Part shown: in pieces, positions 26,212 through 34,099 of the stretch
Layout of the letters: each line of letters opens with the position of its first letter
Numbering within the stretch: position 1 is the stretch's first letter
Assembly (NCBI GenBank): GCA_002437575.1
Contig: DJQK01000056.1
Coordinates: forward strand, 258-41,542
DNA: 41,285 bases
Source: Clostridiales bacterium UBA6388
Lineage (GTDB): Bacteria; Bacillota; Clostridia; Oscillospirales; Oscillospiraceae
Direction: 5' to 3'
The notes under the pieces: generated by a model
What the model saw: the letters and a program-made list of their open reading frames with translations, nothing else
Told to the model about the DNA's origin: nothing
Databases searched by the model: none
Program-made: the position numbers and the translations under genes

Positions 26212-26583
26212 TCACGGCACCTCCATTTTCTGTCCGTTCACGTAGAGGTCGCCCTCCACATACACATCGCCCATCAGCGAAATTTTGCCGTCGTTCGAGA
26301 CCTTTATGCTGGCCCCTCTGGAAAACACCAGCACCTCGCCGGGCTCTAGCCCCATCGTGCCGCTCTGCGGCATACCGGCCGCATACAGCTCGTTCCCCTT
26401 CACCACCAGCACACAGTCCGTCGCCGCCGGATTCCAGCAGTACCCGCCCGGAGAAATGACCTTTGCCCGCCGTTTTTCCGCGTCCGTCAGCACCGCCGGC
26501 GCATCGCCTCCGATCGTCACCGTCCCGAGCGTCGCCGCGTCGTCCTCCGGCCTTTCCAGCATCACACGTTTGGATAACCACAT
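26212..26583 (-). CDS. Short baseplate spike-like protein (gpV/XkdR position)
   Basis: A 123-aa protein. The first half has a small beta-barrel-like stretch (TLGTVTIGGDAP, KRRAKVISPGGY) and the C-terminal 45 residues are a run of short strands (MGLEPGEVLVFSRGASIKVS, then DVYVEGDLYVNGQKMEVP), as in the beta-helical tip of trimeric phage spikes. In PBSX this slot is XkdR (DUF2577); the sequence here looks more like a miniature gpV. GAGG precedes the ATG, four bases after the hub stop. The specific family is uncertain. Confidence 0.65.
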   Translation of the reverse strand: MWLSKRVMLERPEDDAATLGTVTIGGDAPAVLTDAEKRRAKVISPGGYCWNPAATDCVLVVKGNELYAAGMPQSGTMGLEPGEVLVFSRGASIKVSNDGKISLMGDVYVEGDLYVNGQKMEVP

Positions 26584-26587
26584 ACCA

Positions 26588-27511
26588 TCACCTCATTACC
26601 AGCGTGCAGGTAAGCCCCGTCTCATCGCAGCTCGACTGCACCTCCTGCACCGTAAACGTCCCCGAAATGCCGAGCGCCGGAACGGAAAGCGAGACCTTGT
26701 CCAGCGGCTCTGCCAGAAAGCTCCCCGCGCACGTCACATACAGGAGCTTTTCATCGCGCTTCGTATCGTCCAGCCGCTGCTTTGCCGTGCGGAAGCTCGC
26801 GCGGATCTTATCGCCCGTTCTTCCGGCGTACTGCACCCGCGTGCCGCCCACGGCCTGAAATTCCGCGTAAGAGGCCTCCTGCGCGCTTCCGTTTCTCGTG
26901 TTGATGAGCACCTGCCTTGCCGCCACACCGTAGCGGTTGCGGACATACTGCGCCCGCAAAATGCCGCTCGTGAGCGCGATCTGCTTCCCCGCCGCTTCTT
27001 TTTTCAGAACCAGCGTTCCGTCTGCCAGAAACCGCGGATAAATTTCCGCGCTGTGCCTGCAAAACCCCGCCAGCGCCTGATAGCACGTTCCGCCCGTCTG
27101 CACCACAAAATTGGAAACTGGCCCCATCTCGTCCGCTTCGATCTTCAAAACGCCGCAGGGCCTGACATATGCGTTGAGAATATCCGTCAGCTGCGCGCTC
27201 ACATACTCGGCAGCCTTCGTCTGCATATCCATGAGCCGCGCCGCCAGGCCCCGCCCGGTCAGCTCTGCCAGCACCCCATCCTTCCCGAGCCGCAGCTCAA
27301 AATCGTCCACGATCCCCGTAAACACGAGCCGTCCTTTTTCGTACGCCTGAAACTCCGCCGCCTGCTCCAAAACCGCCTTCGTTTCCTTCGAGCACGCAAA
27401 CTGCACGCTGAAGCTGTCGCAGGGGTCTCCATCCGTCCGTTTGACGCTCCACTGCAAAAGTGCCGGCAGCTGCGTCTCTGCGCCCTTCGCGCTTTTCACA
27501 ATTCCGATCAT
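26588..27511 (-). CDS. Tail hub protein, XkdQ/gpD-like
   Basis: A 307-aa protein in the position of the gp27/gpD-type central hub that connects tube, spike and baseplate. It starts MIGIVKSAKGAETQLPALLQ, overlapping the LysM gene stop (ATGA). It shows the beta-rich pattern of XkdQ proteins: DSFSVQFACSKETKAVLEQA, VFTGIVDDFELRLGKDG, then ARLMDMQTKAAEY and a C-terminal SGTFTVQEVQSSCDETGLTC. The longer open frame to 27619 is an artefact of overlap. Length is near PBSX XkdQ. Confidence 0.82.
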   Translation of the reverse strand: MIGIVKSAKGAETQLPALLQWSVKRTDGDPCDSFSVQFACSKETKAVLEQAAEFQAYEKGRLVFTGIVDDFELRLGKDGVLAELTGRGLAARLMDMQTKAAEYVSAQLTDILNAYVRPCGVLKIEADEMGPVSNFVVQTGGTCYQALAGFCRHSAEIYPRFLADGTLVLKKEAAGKQIALTSGILRAQYVRNRYGVAARQVLINTRNGSAQEASYAEFQAVGGTRVQYAGRTGDKIRASFRTAKQRLDDTKRDEKLLYVTCAGSFLAEPLDKVSLSVPALGISGTFTVQEVQSSCDETGLTCTLVMR

Positions 27512-28053
27512 TGCACGCGCACCTGCTCTCCGACCTGCACCTGCGAGGGCTTTGCGATCTGCGGATTGAGCCGGAGAAGCTCCGTCATCGTCAGCCCATA
27601 TTCTTCGCAAAGCGACCACAGCGACTGTCCCGACGCCATCTGCAAATACCGCTTCCCCGCCGTCAAAAGCGCCTTCCGCTCATCGGGCAGCATCCCGGCC
27701 GCTTCCACGCCCGGTGCCTCGCAGAACGTGAACCGATACGCCACATAATCGTCCCGCGGCTCCTGCGTCAGCTGCAATTCCGTAAAGTACGCCCCCGCCG
27801 TGCTCCAGACCGGATGCGCCAGCGCCGCGCACCCGCCCTTCTGAAACACCGCCAGAAGCGCCTGAAACGTCTCGTAAGCGCCCGGCCCATAAAACTCGCC
27901 CTCTCCCTGCATCACAGCCGCCGTTCTTCCCAGATCCTGCACCACAAAGCCCCCGCCCGGCACCTTGTGCACCGCCGTCTGCCGCTTGGCCGTGAGCGTA
28001 TACGTCCGCGGATTATTGGGCCAGACAAACCCGCCGTACCGCATTTTGAGCAT
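27508..28053 (-). CDS. LysM-containing tail protein, XkdP-like
   Basis: A 181-aa protein of the XkdP type. Residues 1-90 contain a beta-rich tube-interacting part (NNPRTYTLTAKRQTAVHKVP, then RTAAVMQGEGEFYG). A LysM domain occupies about residues 135-181 (SGQSLWSLCEEYGLTMTELL, then PSQVQVGEQVRV). In contractile systems this protein bridges tube and hub (gp53-like), with LysM contacting peptidoglycan or the tube. AAGGAGG precedes the ATG. It follows the short tape-measure-slot gene after 11 bases. Confidence 0.87.
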   Translation of the reverse strand: MLKMRYGGFVWPNNPRTYTLTAKRQTAVHKVPGGGFVVQDLGRTAAVMQGEGEFYGPGAYETFQALLAVFQKGGCAALAHPVWSTAGAYFTELQLTQEPRDDYVAYRFTFCEAPGVEAAGMLPDERKALLTAGKRYLQMASGQSLWSLCEEYGLTMTELLRLNPQIAKPSQVQVGEQVRVQ

Positions 28054-28064
28054 CCTCTTCCTCC

Positions 28065-28568
28065 TTAACCGTACCGTCTCGCGTCGCGCTCAAAAAAGCG
28101 TGAGATCTCCGTCATCGACCGCTGCGAGGGGCTCGACGCGATGCCCGCCAGCTCCATGTTAGACCGTGCGCTTCCAATGAGCCCTCCGCCTTCTTCGTCA
28201 GCCGTCTTTTCTGTCAGGCGGACCGTCTGCCGCTCAAAAAGCTGCGTCATCGCCCGCTCGAGCTCGTGCGTCCTTATGACCTGCTCCTGCGCTGCACGCT
28301 GCCTGGAAAGCCCCTCGAGGCGCATCGCCTGCCGCGACGCCTCCCGCAGCGTATCTTCGATCGAAGATCCCTGCAATTCTTCTGCCCGGATCTCCACCGC
28401 CGCGTTTTCCGAGCGCCCCTTCTTTTCCTCCGCATCCTCCTGCGCATCGTCCCGCCGAGCCGCCGCCTCCGGAAGCGAAGCCTCCCGCACCTCCGGCTGC
28501 CGCGCCGGGTCAAACTGCGCCGCCAGCTGTTCCTGCGCCCGCAGAAGCCGCATCATATACTCTACCAT
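28065..28568 (-). CDS. Short helical protein in the tape-measure position
   Basis: A 167-aa Glu/Arg/Gln/Ala-rich protein predicted almost entirely helical, with a long amphipathic segment around residues 85-135 (SRQRAAQEQVIRTHELERAM). It has no membrane segment. In all related clusters the gene between the chaperone and the LysM protein is the tape measure, usually 600-1500 aa; here nothing else can play that part. It starts 59 bases inside the chaperone gene in another frame, with GAGG nine bases before its ATG. It could be a minimal tape measure or a chaperone accessory with the tape measure supplied in trans. I do not recognise the family. Confidence 0.7.
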   Translation of the reverse strand: MVEYMMRLLRAQEQLAAQFDPARQPEVREASLPEAAARRDDAQEDAEEKKGRSENAAVEIRAEELQGSSIEDTLREASRQAMRLEGLSRQRAAQEQVIRTHELERAMTQLFERQTVRLTEKTADEEGGGLIGSARSNMELAGIASSPSQRSMTEISRFFERDARRYG

Positions 28569-29178
28569 GCTTCAATTCCTCGAATCTGCTCTCGTCAAAC
28601 CCCGCGTTCTCCTCCGCCAGTTCTTCCCCGCACACCGCGCATCGCGCCCGCTTCGCCTTTTCCCGGCACGACGGGCACAGCGCCTCCAGCTTTTCCTGCG
28701 CATCGAGCATCATCTGCGCCGCGCAGTAAAGATAGTCCGCATCCGTCATCCGCTTCGCCCGCGCCTCGTTCGGCAGAACGCCGAAGCTTTTGAGAACGCG
28801 CCACTTGAGCCGCTCAAACTCCGCATCCTGCAAGGCCTGCACAGCCTTTTCCGCATTTTCCGCGCTGCAAGCGGGGTTTTCCTGCCTGCAAAGCTCTGCA
28901 TAGGCGTTCGTCCAGCTTTCCACCGTCTCCGCCGAGACTGCCTGCAAAACCGCCTCGCCGCTCAAAAACGCCCTTACGCCGTCCTTAAAAACCGCCCGCG
29001 AAAGCAGACACGCGTTCCTCCAGAGCCCCAGAGCCTCGGTATCTTCCCCGCAAAGCTCCATCGCCTCGCGCCGCGCCTGCAAGACCGCAAACGCCGGGAC
29101 CACGCGCACTTCCAGCCCATTGGAGATCTCCCGCCTGCCGCCGCCGGCAAACAGCTTCAGAACCGCCTTCTCGCTCAT
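28510..29178 (-). CDS. Putative tail assembly chaperone (XkdN position) with zinc-ribbon-like Cys motif
   Basis: A 222-aa protein following the tube gene, where the XkdN/gpG-type chaperone lies. The N-terminus KLFAGGGRREISNGLEVRVV is beta-like, the middle is helical, and near residue 170 there is CPSCREKAKRARCAVCGEE, a four-Cys pattern that probably binds zinc and is not usual for tail chaperones. The start overlaps the tube stop (ATGA). The last 20 codons are overlapped by the next gene in the +1/-2 frame. Assignment rests mainly on position. Confidence 0.65.
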   Translation of the reverse strand: MSEKAVLKLFAGGGRREISNGLEVRVVPAFAVLQARREAMELCGEDTEALGLWRNACLLSRAVFKDGVRAFLSGEAVLQAVSAETVESWTNAYAELCRQENPACSAENAEKAVQALQDAEFERLKWRVLKSFGVLPNEARAKRMTDADYLYCAAQMMLDAQEKLEALCPSCREKAKRARCAVCGEELAEENAGFDESRFEELKHGRVYDAASAGAGTAGGAV

Positions 29179-29564
29179 AGCAGGTTTTCAATGCGGCGTC
29201 CTGCCTCGACCGTGACCTTTTCCAGCACGTTTCCGCCGACCTCCGCGCTCTCCTGCAAGCTCTTCCACTGGCAGCCCGTGTAAATGACATTGCGGTCGGG
29301 CTTGCAGATGACCAGCGAAAAATCATCCATCTCCGCAAAACTCAGCCCGTCGCGGATCGCCTCATCCGTCGCGTAAATTCTCGTCAGCTCCAGCGTGTAC
29401 TGGCTCTGCCCGCGGATCGTCGTCACCGGCTCAGACTGGCCGAAGGCGTAAATTGCCTTGCTTTCCCGGCTGGCCGTCACCTTGTAGCTCTGCACCACCG
29501 CCACGCGCACGCCGTTCACTTCCAGATAAATATCCGCCGTCGTCGGAATTTTCCGAATCGCCAT
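29175..29564 (-). CDS. Tail tube protein, XkdM-like
   Basis: A 129-aa inner tube protein of contractile tails. The sequence is beta-rich (ADIYLEVNGVRVAVVQSYKV, DDFSLVICKPDRNVIYTGC) and matches the short tube proteins of PBSX-like elements in length and position directly after the sheath. AAGGAGG lies just before the ATG, 12 bases after the sheath stop. Strong ribosome binding fits a protein needed in many copies. Confidence 0.82.
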   Translation of the reverse strand: MAIRKIPTTADIYLEVNGVRVAVVQSYKVTASRESKAIYAFGQSEPVTTIRGQSQYTLELTRIYATDEAIRDGLSFAEMDDFSLVICKPDRNVIYTGCQWKSLQESAEVGGNVLEKVTVEAGRRIENLL

Positions 29565-29576
29565 ACCCTTTCCTCC

Positions 29577-30629
29577 TTAAACGCTGATATGGGCCGTCAG
29601 GAAGATCCGGTTCAGCCCATGCACCACGGTAAACGAAAACTCCACCAGACACGTCGTCGGGTCCGATTCGAGTGCCGTCACCGTCAGATTTTCATAGCCT
29701 TCGATGATCTCGCGGCTGATGCGGTCTTCGAGCTCGACAATGACCTGGCTTTTGATCGCGTTTCTCGTCAGCGCGTTATTTTTTGCCCGCGCAAATTTGG
29801 CCCGCAGGCTCTTGCGGATGGCCGGGATGACATCGTCTACCACCAGGATCGTTCCGAGCTCCCGGAACGTCGCGTCCTCACTCTGGCCGGTCTTCGTTCT
29901 CGTCGTAATGCCGCGCATCACGCTGACCTTGCCGCCCCAGCACTCGAGAACGGTCACGCCGCCCTTTACCAGCGCGTCGATTTCCGTCTCCTCATACACC
30001 TCGCTCACGCCCGTAAGCCCATACAAAACCTGTCCGTTGAGCGGCAGCGCCGGGTCCGACTGATCGGTCAGGATACCCGCCAGCGCACTGGCCGCCATCG
30101 CGCCGCCCGATGCCGTGCTCTCGCCCCAGACATACACATCCGGCCCGATGAGGACCATCCGCTCCGAGTTGAGTGCCGCCGCCCGGTCCGTCAGGTTTTT
30201 GAGCGTCGGCGAAGAAAGCCCCACCAGCCCGATGCACTCGCCTTTTTGCTGCGACGCCTCCTCTACCGCATTGCGCAGCGCCTTGTGCACCGTCTCCAGC
30301 ACGCTTCCCACCACGCAGAAGCTCGCCTGCTTCTCGGCAAAAATAAGCGCCAGCGCCGCCTGATAATCCTCCAGCGCGTCCTCCGCCACCGGACTTGCCA
30401 GCACCGTCCCCGCGCCGTTCTGATAGGCGATCTTCGCCATGCGGCCGAGCTCACTTGTCTCGCCGAACGCCTCTTTTGCCTCGGAATACGAATGGAGCGT
30501 ATAAAGCCCCGCCTTCGCCTCGGCCACGCCCACCAGCGCGATGACGCGCTCTGTCGACCCTCTTGCGATCACCGACGAGGTGTCATAGCTCGAATACACG
30601 CCCGGCCGCTCATGATAGATAAGACTCAT
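29577..30629 (-). CDS. Contractile tail sheath protein (XkdK-like)
   Basis: A 350-aa sheath subunit, shorter than typical phage sheaths (430-480 aa). The N-terminus ERPGVYSSYDTSSVIARGST is characteristic of sheath proteins (the N-terminal linker arm), and the conserved C-terminal domain is seen as VLVVDDVIPAIRKSLRAKF, then VIVELEDRISREIIEGYENL and FSFTVVHGLNRIFLTAHISV. Presence of a sheath makes the particle a contractile one. It overlaps the preceding connector gene (ATGA). Confidence 0.92.
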   Translation of the reverse strand: MSLIYHERPGVYSSYDTSSVIARGSTERVIALVGVAEAKAGLYTLHSYSEAKEAFGETSELGRMAKIAYQNGAGTVLASPVAEDALEDYQAALALIFAEKQASFCVVGSVLETVHKALRNAVEEASQQKGECIGLVGLSSPTLKNLTDRAAALNSERMVLIGPDVYVWGESTASGGAMAASALAGILTDQSDPALPLNGQVLYGLTGVSEVYEETEIDALVKGGVTVLECWGGKVSVMRGITTRTKTGQSEDATFRELGTILVVDDVIPAIRKSLRAKFARAKNNALTRNAIKSQVIVELEDRISREIIEGYENLTVTALESDPTTCLVEFSFTVVHGLNRIFLTAHISV

Positions 30630-31108
30630 TGCACTTCTCCTTTCAGCATAAAGTCCGTAAACTCCGTCTCTTCCTCGTTCGAAAGCGCATACAAATACGC
30701 CTGCGCCTTTACCGTCACCTTACAGCCGAAGCAGTCCTCATCGGCCAGAAATCTGCACGCTTCCACCGAGATCTCCCCCAGCGAAATTCCCGCGATCGTG
30801 CCGGACAGCTTCGTCAACAGCGCGTCGGCCTCTTTCATGCACCCCTTCGCGCCCAAAGCCGCCGGTGAGAGGACCTCCAGCGCAAGTTCCGCCTCCAGCC
30901 GCCTTCCGTAGAGCGACACGCTTTTCCCCTCGATCTGCGCCTGTCCCAGATACGAAAAAAGCCCCGCGTCCTTCGCCTCGGCCTTCTCCACACCCACAGC
31001 CACGACCGTCTTTTCCAGCGGCGAAAAAATCCTGCCCGGCGTCCGTCTCCCGGCCGAAAAGCCCTGCTCCTTCAGCCACTTCAAAACCGCCTCGATCAGC
31101 TGTTCCAT
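30626..31108 (-). CDS. Tail terminator/completion-like protein (XkdJ position)
   Basis: A 160-aa protein between the head-tail connectors and the sheath. It begins MEQLIEAVLKWLKEQGFSAG, inside the end of the previous gene (13-base overlap). By position it is the XkdJ or tail-terminator type protein that caps the tail tube at the neck. The fold looks mixed alpha/beta and has a Cys pair near ADEDCFGCKV. No specific family is recognised. Confidence 0.55.
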   Translation of the reverse strand: MEQLIEAVLKWLKEQGFSAGRRTPGRIFSPLEKTVVAVGVEKAEAKDAGLFSYLGQAQIEGKSVSLYGRRLEAELALEVLSPAALGAKGCMKEADALLTKLSGTIAGISLGEISVEACRFLADEDCFGCKVTVKAQAYLYALSNEEETEFTDFMLKGEVQ

Positions 31109-31434
31109 GCGCCGTCTCCTTCCGTCTTGACCAAAAGCGCCCACACATAGACCGCCTCGTTCTTCATGTACGCCGTCTCACACCTGCGCACCTGATAGCT
31201 TTCCTGCCGCACCGTCAGCCGCTGTCCCACACAAAGTGAAGCGTCCGCCGGCCCAATGTAGACATACTGCCCCTTCTGCACCTCGCCGAGCGGCCCAAAA
31301 AGTGATCTTGTCGCCTGCCAGCCCTTATCCGTCACGGGCCTTACAAACGCGCGGAACGTCCTGGAAGCTTCGCCTTCCGTCACGCTCACAAGACTTCCGT
31401 ACCCCTGCAAGATCGCGTCCACGAGCGTCTTCAT
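31096..31434 (-). CDS. Head-tail joining/minor structural protein (XkdI position)
   Basis: A 112-aa protein starting MKTLVDAILQGYGSLVSVTE, overlapping the previous connector by 4 bases. A beta-rich centre (QKGQYVYIGPADASLCVGQR, then QESYQVRRCETAYM) resembles small neck proteins. The much longer open frame reaching 31671 is rejected because it would lie across the upstream connector gene. By position it equals XkdI or a stopper protein. Confidence 0.6.
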   Translation of the reverse strand: MKTLVDAILQGYGSLVSVTEGEASRTFRAFVRPVTDKGWQATRSLFGPLGEVQKGQYVYIGPADASLCVGQRLTVRQESYQVRRCETAYMKNEAVYVWALLVKTEGDGAWNS

Positions 31435-31811
31435 CCGCGCACCCCCAGAAACGAAAACCCTTCGCCCCTGCAATACGGCGTCAAAAGCGCCTTCGCCTGC
31501 GAAAGAAGCGTTCCCGGAACGCTGCCGCTCGTCGTCTTCTCTCCGCCCGAGGTCTTCACGCTCACATCGCCCACCGTAAAGCTCTCCACGTTCCAGCTCT
31601 GTGCGCTTTCCTGCGTGCAAAGCCCCGCAAGCGCCGTCCAGACCGCCGCGCACACAAAAGCGTCCCGGCAATCCTCGATCGTCACGCCCTCACGAAGCTC
31701 TCCTTCCAGCCGCGCAGAAGCCGCTCTGCAAAGCCGCTTCAAAAGCGCCTCATCCGTCCCGGAAGGGGCGGCCTTCCCGGCCGCCTCGTAAATCTCCTCC
31801 AGGACCGTCAT
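31431..31811 (-). CDS. Head-tail connector protein (XkdH position)
   Basis: A 126-aa protein immediately after the major capsid gene. It begins MTVLEEIYEAAGKAAPSG and has a helical pattern typical of gp6/gp15-type adaptors that sit under the portal: LLKRLCRAASARLEGEL, then DAFVCAAVWTALAGLC. The ATG overlaps the capsid stop. Confidence 0.6.
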   Translation of the reverse strand: MTVLEEIYEAAGKAAPSGTDEALLKRLCRAASARLEGELREGVTIEDCRDAFVCAAVWTALAGLCTQESAQSWNVESFTVGDVSVKTSGGEKTTSGSVPGTLLSQAKALLTPYCRGEGFSFLGVRG

Positions 31812-32836
31812 CCGATCACCAGCACCTTCGCCGCCTCGGGCATGATCTTGCCGAAGCCCGAAATAGACGTGATGGCCGCGCGCTCTAACTGCCGGTCGAT
31901 GAGCTTGTCATACTCGACCGTCACATCGCCCGCCTGCACCATTTCCAGCGCATATCTCCGGTCCAGACCGATGATCCTGCCGTCTTCGACGCAGCTTGCC
32001 TTCAGAAGCTCCGCGCCCAGCGGCGTCGACAGCGTGCCCGTGCCCTGGAAATTGAGCCCCGTCAGCGGATTCTGGAACTCGCTAAGTGACAGCATCTTGA
32101 CCATCGTGCCGGTGTTCATCAAAAAGCTATTGAGCTCGTACGGGCCAAACTGCGCCCAGAACTCGACGAGCTGCTGATAGGTAAGCTTGCCTGCCTCGCC
32201 GGAAAGCGGGCTCGTGCCAATGGTAAAGCTTGCCGCCGCGTTGTTGTTGCCGTCGCCGTTTACCAGCACATCCACCGCATCTTTTAAGTGCATCGTCTGG
32301 ATATAGGCGCCGATTTGCCGCAGGGTAACGGAAAACAGGTCGAGCTTCTGAAAGCGGATGGCCTCATACGACGCAACGAGCATTCTGCCGCGCTTGTTGA
32401 GCTTTACAAGATTGTCCTTCGTCTTGACCTGCGTGGCCGGAATGCTCGCACCCTCGGCTACCTGCATGAGCATCTTGTCCTGCTCAGACGGAACCGAGTA
32501 AACGCTTCTGTAGTCCATCGCGTCAATGCTCGTCGTGCTCGCCGTAATTTTCGGCAGCACGTTATTTTCCTCCATGCCCTGCTTGACGGCCCGCGCGATA
32601 TACTCCGGGAACAGCACGCTCGAGTCCATCGTGCGGAAGAATTTTTCGACCGGGTCGGAGTACGCGCCCCTGGCCTTGATGTCAAAGCGCTTGAGCTGCC
32701 GCTGGAACGCATCCGTTCCCTCGAGCGCCGTGCCTCTGTAATTTTCGCTCGGGTCGAGCGACTCGAGCACCTGCGTAAACGTCTTGCCGCTCTCGCGGTA
32801 CATACCCTTTTCCAGCTTTACATGATCAAATCCCAT
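31808..32836 (-). CDS. Major capsid protein (HK97-fold, XkdG-like)
   Basis: A 342-aa capsid subunit. Recognisable pattern: an N-terminal arm (SGKTFTQVLESLDPSENYRG), then VEKFFRTMDSSVLFPEYIAR, KLNKRGRMLVASYEAIRFQ (E-loop/spine region) and a P-domain followed by GLDRRYALEMVQAGDVTVEY near the C-terminus. It resembles XkdG-type phage capsids. AAAGGAG lies upstream of the ATG. A head capable of holding DNA distinguishes this cluster from a tailocin. Confidence 0.88.
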   Translation of the reverse strand: MGFDHVKLEKGMYRESGKTFTQVLESLDPSENYRGTALEGTDAFQRQLKRFDIKARGAYSDPVEKFFRTMDSSVLFPEYIARAVKQGMEENNVLPKITASTTSIDAMDYRSVYSVPSEQDKMLMQVAEGASIPATQVKTKDNLVKLNKRGRMLVASYEAIRFQKLDLFSVTLRQIGAYIQTMHLKDAVDVLVNGDGNNNAAASFTIGTSPLSGEAGKLTYQQLVEFWAQFGPYELNSFLMNTGTMVKMLSLSEFQNPLTGLNFQGTGTLSTPLGAELLKASCVEDGRIIGLDRRYALEMVQAGDVTVEYDKLIDRQLERAAITSISGFGKIMPEAAKVLVIG

Positions 32837-32854
32837 TGTCCTTCTCCTTTCCGC

Positions 32855-33205
32855 TTATAAAAAAAGACCGATCTTCTTGTTTGCCGCATCCACGCTGACG
32901 ACGAGGCACGTTCTGCCCGAGCCGTTCTGCGCCGCCGGAACGACGTTCCCATCCTTGTCGGTCGTGAGCACCGCGTAGCCGAGCGAAGGCGCCGTCGCGC
33001 CCGCATAGGAAAGCTCCACGTACCCGTCCAGAATGACGCCGGCCGCGCCGCCGCGCACCTCCGACACAACGCCGCAGAACCCCTCCTCCGAGCAGGGCCC
33101 CACCGTGCCGTTCGCCGAGATCTTGCAGACCTTGCCCGCCGTCAGACCGGACCCCGCCGCAAACGTCGCCAGACGCTCGCCGATCGCCTCAAAAGAAATT
33201 GCCAT
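32855..33205 (-). CDS. Capsid decoration/stabilisation-like protein
   Basis: A 116-aa beta-rich protein just before the major capsid gene, the usual slot for decoration (gpD-like, DUF2190-like) proteins. It has the short-strand, Gly/Val-rich pattern of that group: GLTAGKVCKISANGTVGPCS, then GYVELSYAGATAPSLGYAVL and GNVVPAAQNGSGRTCLVVSV. AAGGAGG lies eight bases before the chosen ATG at 33205; six extra upstream codons are rejected. Confidence 0.7.
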   Translation of the reverse strand: MAISFEAIGERLATFAAGSGLTAGKVCKISANGTVGPCSEEGFCGVVSEVRGGAAGVILDGYVELSYAGATAPSLGYAVLTTDKDGNVVPAAQNGSGRTCLVVSVDAANKKIGLFL

Positions 33206-33226
33206 TGTTGTTTCCTCCTTCAAAAT

Positions 33227-34099
33227 TTAAATAAGAAACGCACTGTTCTGTTCCAGCGCGGTTTCCGCCTCCACCTTCATCTGCGGCTCCGGTGCAAAAA
33301 GCTCTGCCGTCTTGCGCTCGAGTCCCTTGGAAAGCGCCCGCAGGTCCTCCGCCGCCATCGCCCGCACGATCCTTGTCAAAAGTCCGTCGTCCAGCTCCAG
33401 CTCCAAAAGCATCGCCGCCCGCTTTACCCGCGTCTCCAGCTCCTGCCGGTACGCTCTTCCGAGCTCTGCCTCCTTCGTGAGCCGCTTCACCGCAAACTCG
33501 TCCAGACTTCCATCCGGACCCGCCTGCTTCTTGAGAACGCCCGCCTGCCGCTGTGCCGGCACCGCCACGAACGAAAACTCATACGCGTCGGCCGCATCGC
33601 ACAAAACCGCCGCGCACCGCTCTGTGCCATATTCTTCGCCCTTCACGTGGCCGCACGAGCCGTATTCCTCCCCGCAGATCGAACAGAGCCTTCTTCTCAC
33701 CGCGCAGCCGATCGAGACCTCCTTTTTGATGCCGCCTTCAATTTGCCGGATGAGCCCATCCGTTTCCTCGCCGCGCAGCATATACGCCCAGCCCTTGAGG
33801 ATCGTCGCGCCGTTTTCCGTCAGGACCTCCGTGTCAAAAATTCGCGCCACCTGCTTCTCCGCCGACCACGCATGGTCCATCACGCCCGTCTTGCCGATAA
33901 AAAGCTGTGCCAGCTCCTGAATGCACTGCGCCGAGAACCGCTCGTCGTCCCGGTCGACCTGATCGTCGCACAGCCGCACGGAAAACACATACACGTCCTC
34001 CGCCTTCATTTCCCTCTTCGTCAGCCGGTTGATCTTTTCCAGCTGCTTTTCATCCGGCGCGCCGCTCAAGCTCACGGCCGCCGCCTTTGTGACCTTCAT
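33227..34099 (-). CDS. Prohead protease-like protein (XkdF-like)
   Basis: A 290-aa protein between portal and capsid genes, where the maturation protease is found. The N-terminal half has the phage protease pattern (RLCDDQVDRDDERFSAQCIQ, GVMDHAWS with a candidate catalytic His, EVSIGCAVRR with a candidate Ser). A four-Cys insertion CSICGEEYGSCGHVKGEEYG plus a later Cys suggests a zinc knuckle. The C-terminal third is helical and may be a scaffold. It overlaps the portal stop (ATGA). Confidence 0.75.
   Translation of the reverse strand: MKVTKAAAVSLSGAPDEKQLEKINRLTKREMKAEDVYVFSVRLCDDQVDRDDERFSAQCIQELAQLFIGKTGVMDHAWSAEKQVARIFDTEVLTENGATILKGWAYMLRGEETDGLIRQIEGGIKKEVSIGCAVRRRLCSICGEEYGSCGHVKGEEYGTERCAAVLCDAADAYEFSFVAVPAQRQAGVLKKQAGPDGSLDEFAVKRLTKEAELGRAYRQELETRVKRAAMLLELELDDGLLTRIVRAMAAEDLRALSKGLERKTAELFAPEPQMKVEAETALEQNSAFLI

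Noticed and set aside
31096..31671. 191-codon version of the XkdI-position gene
   Set aside because: The first 79 codons lie across the upstream connector gene; the internal ATG with ATGA overlap is the sensible start.
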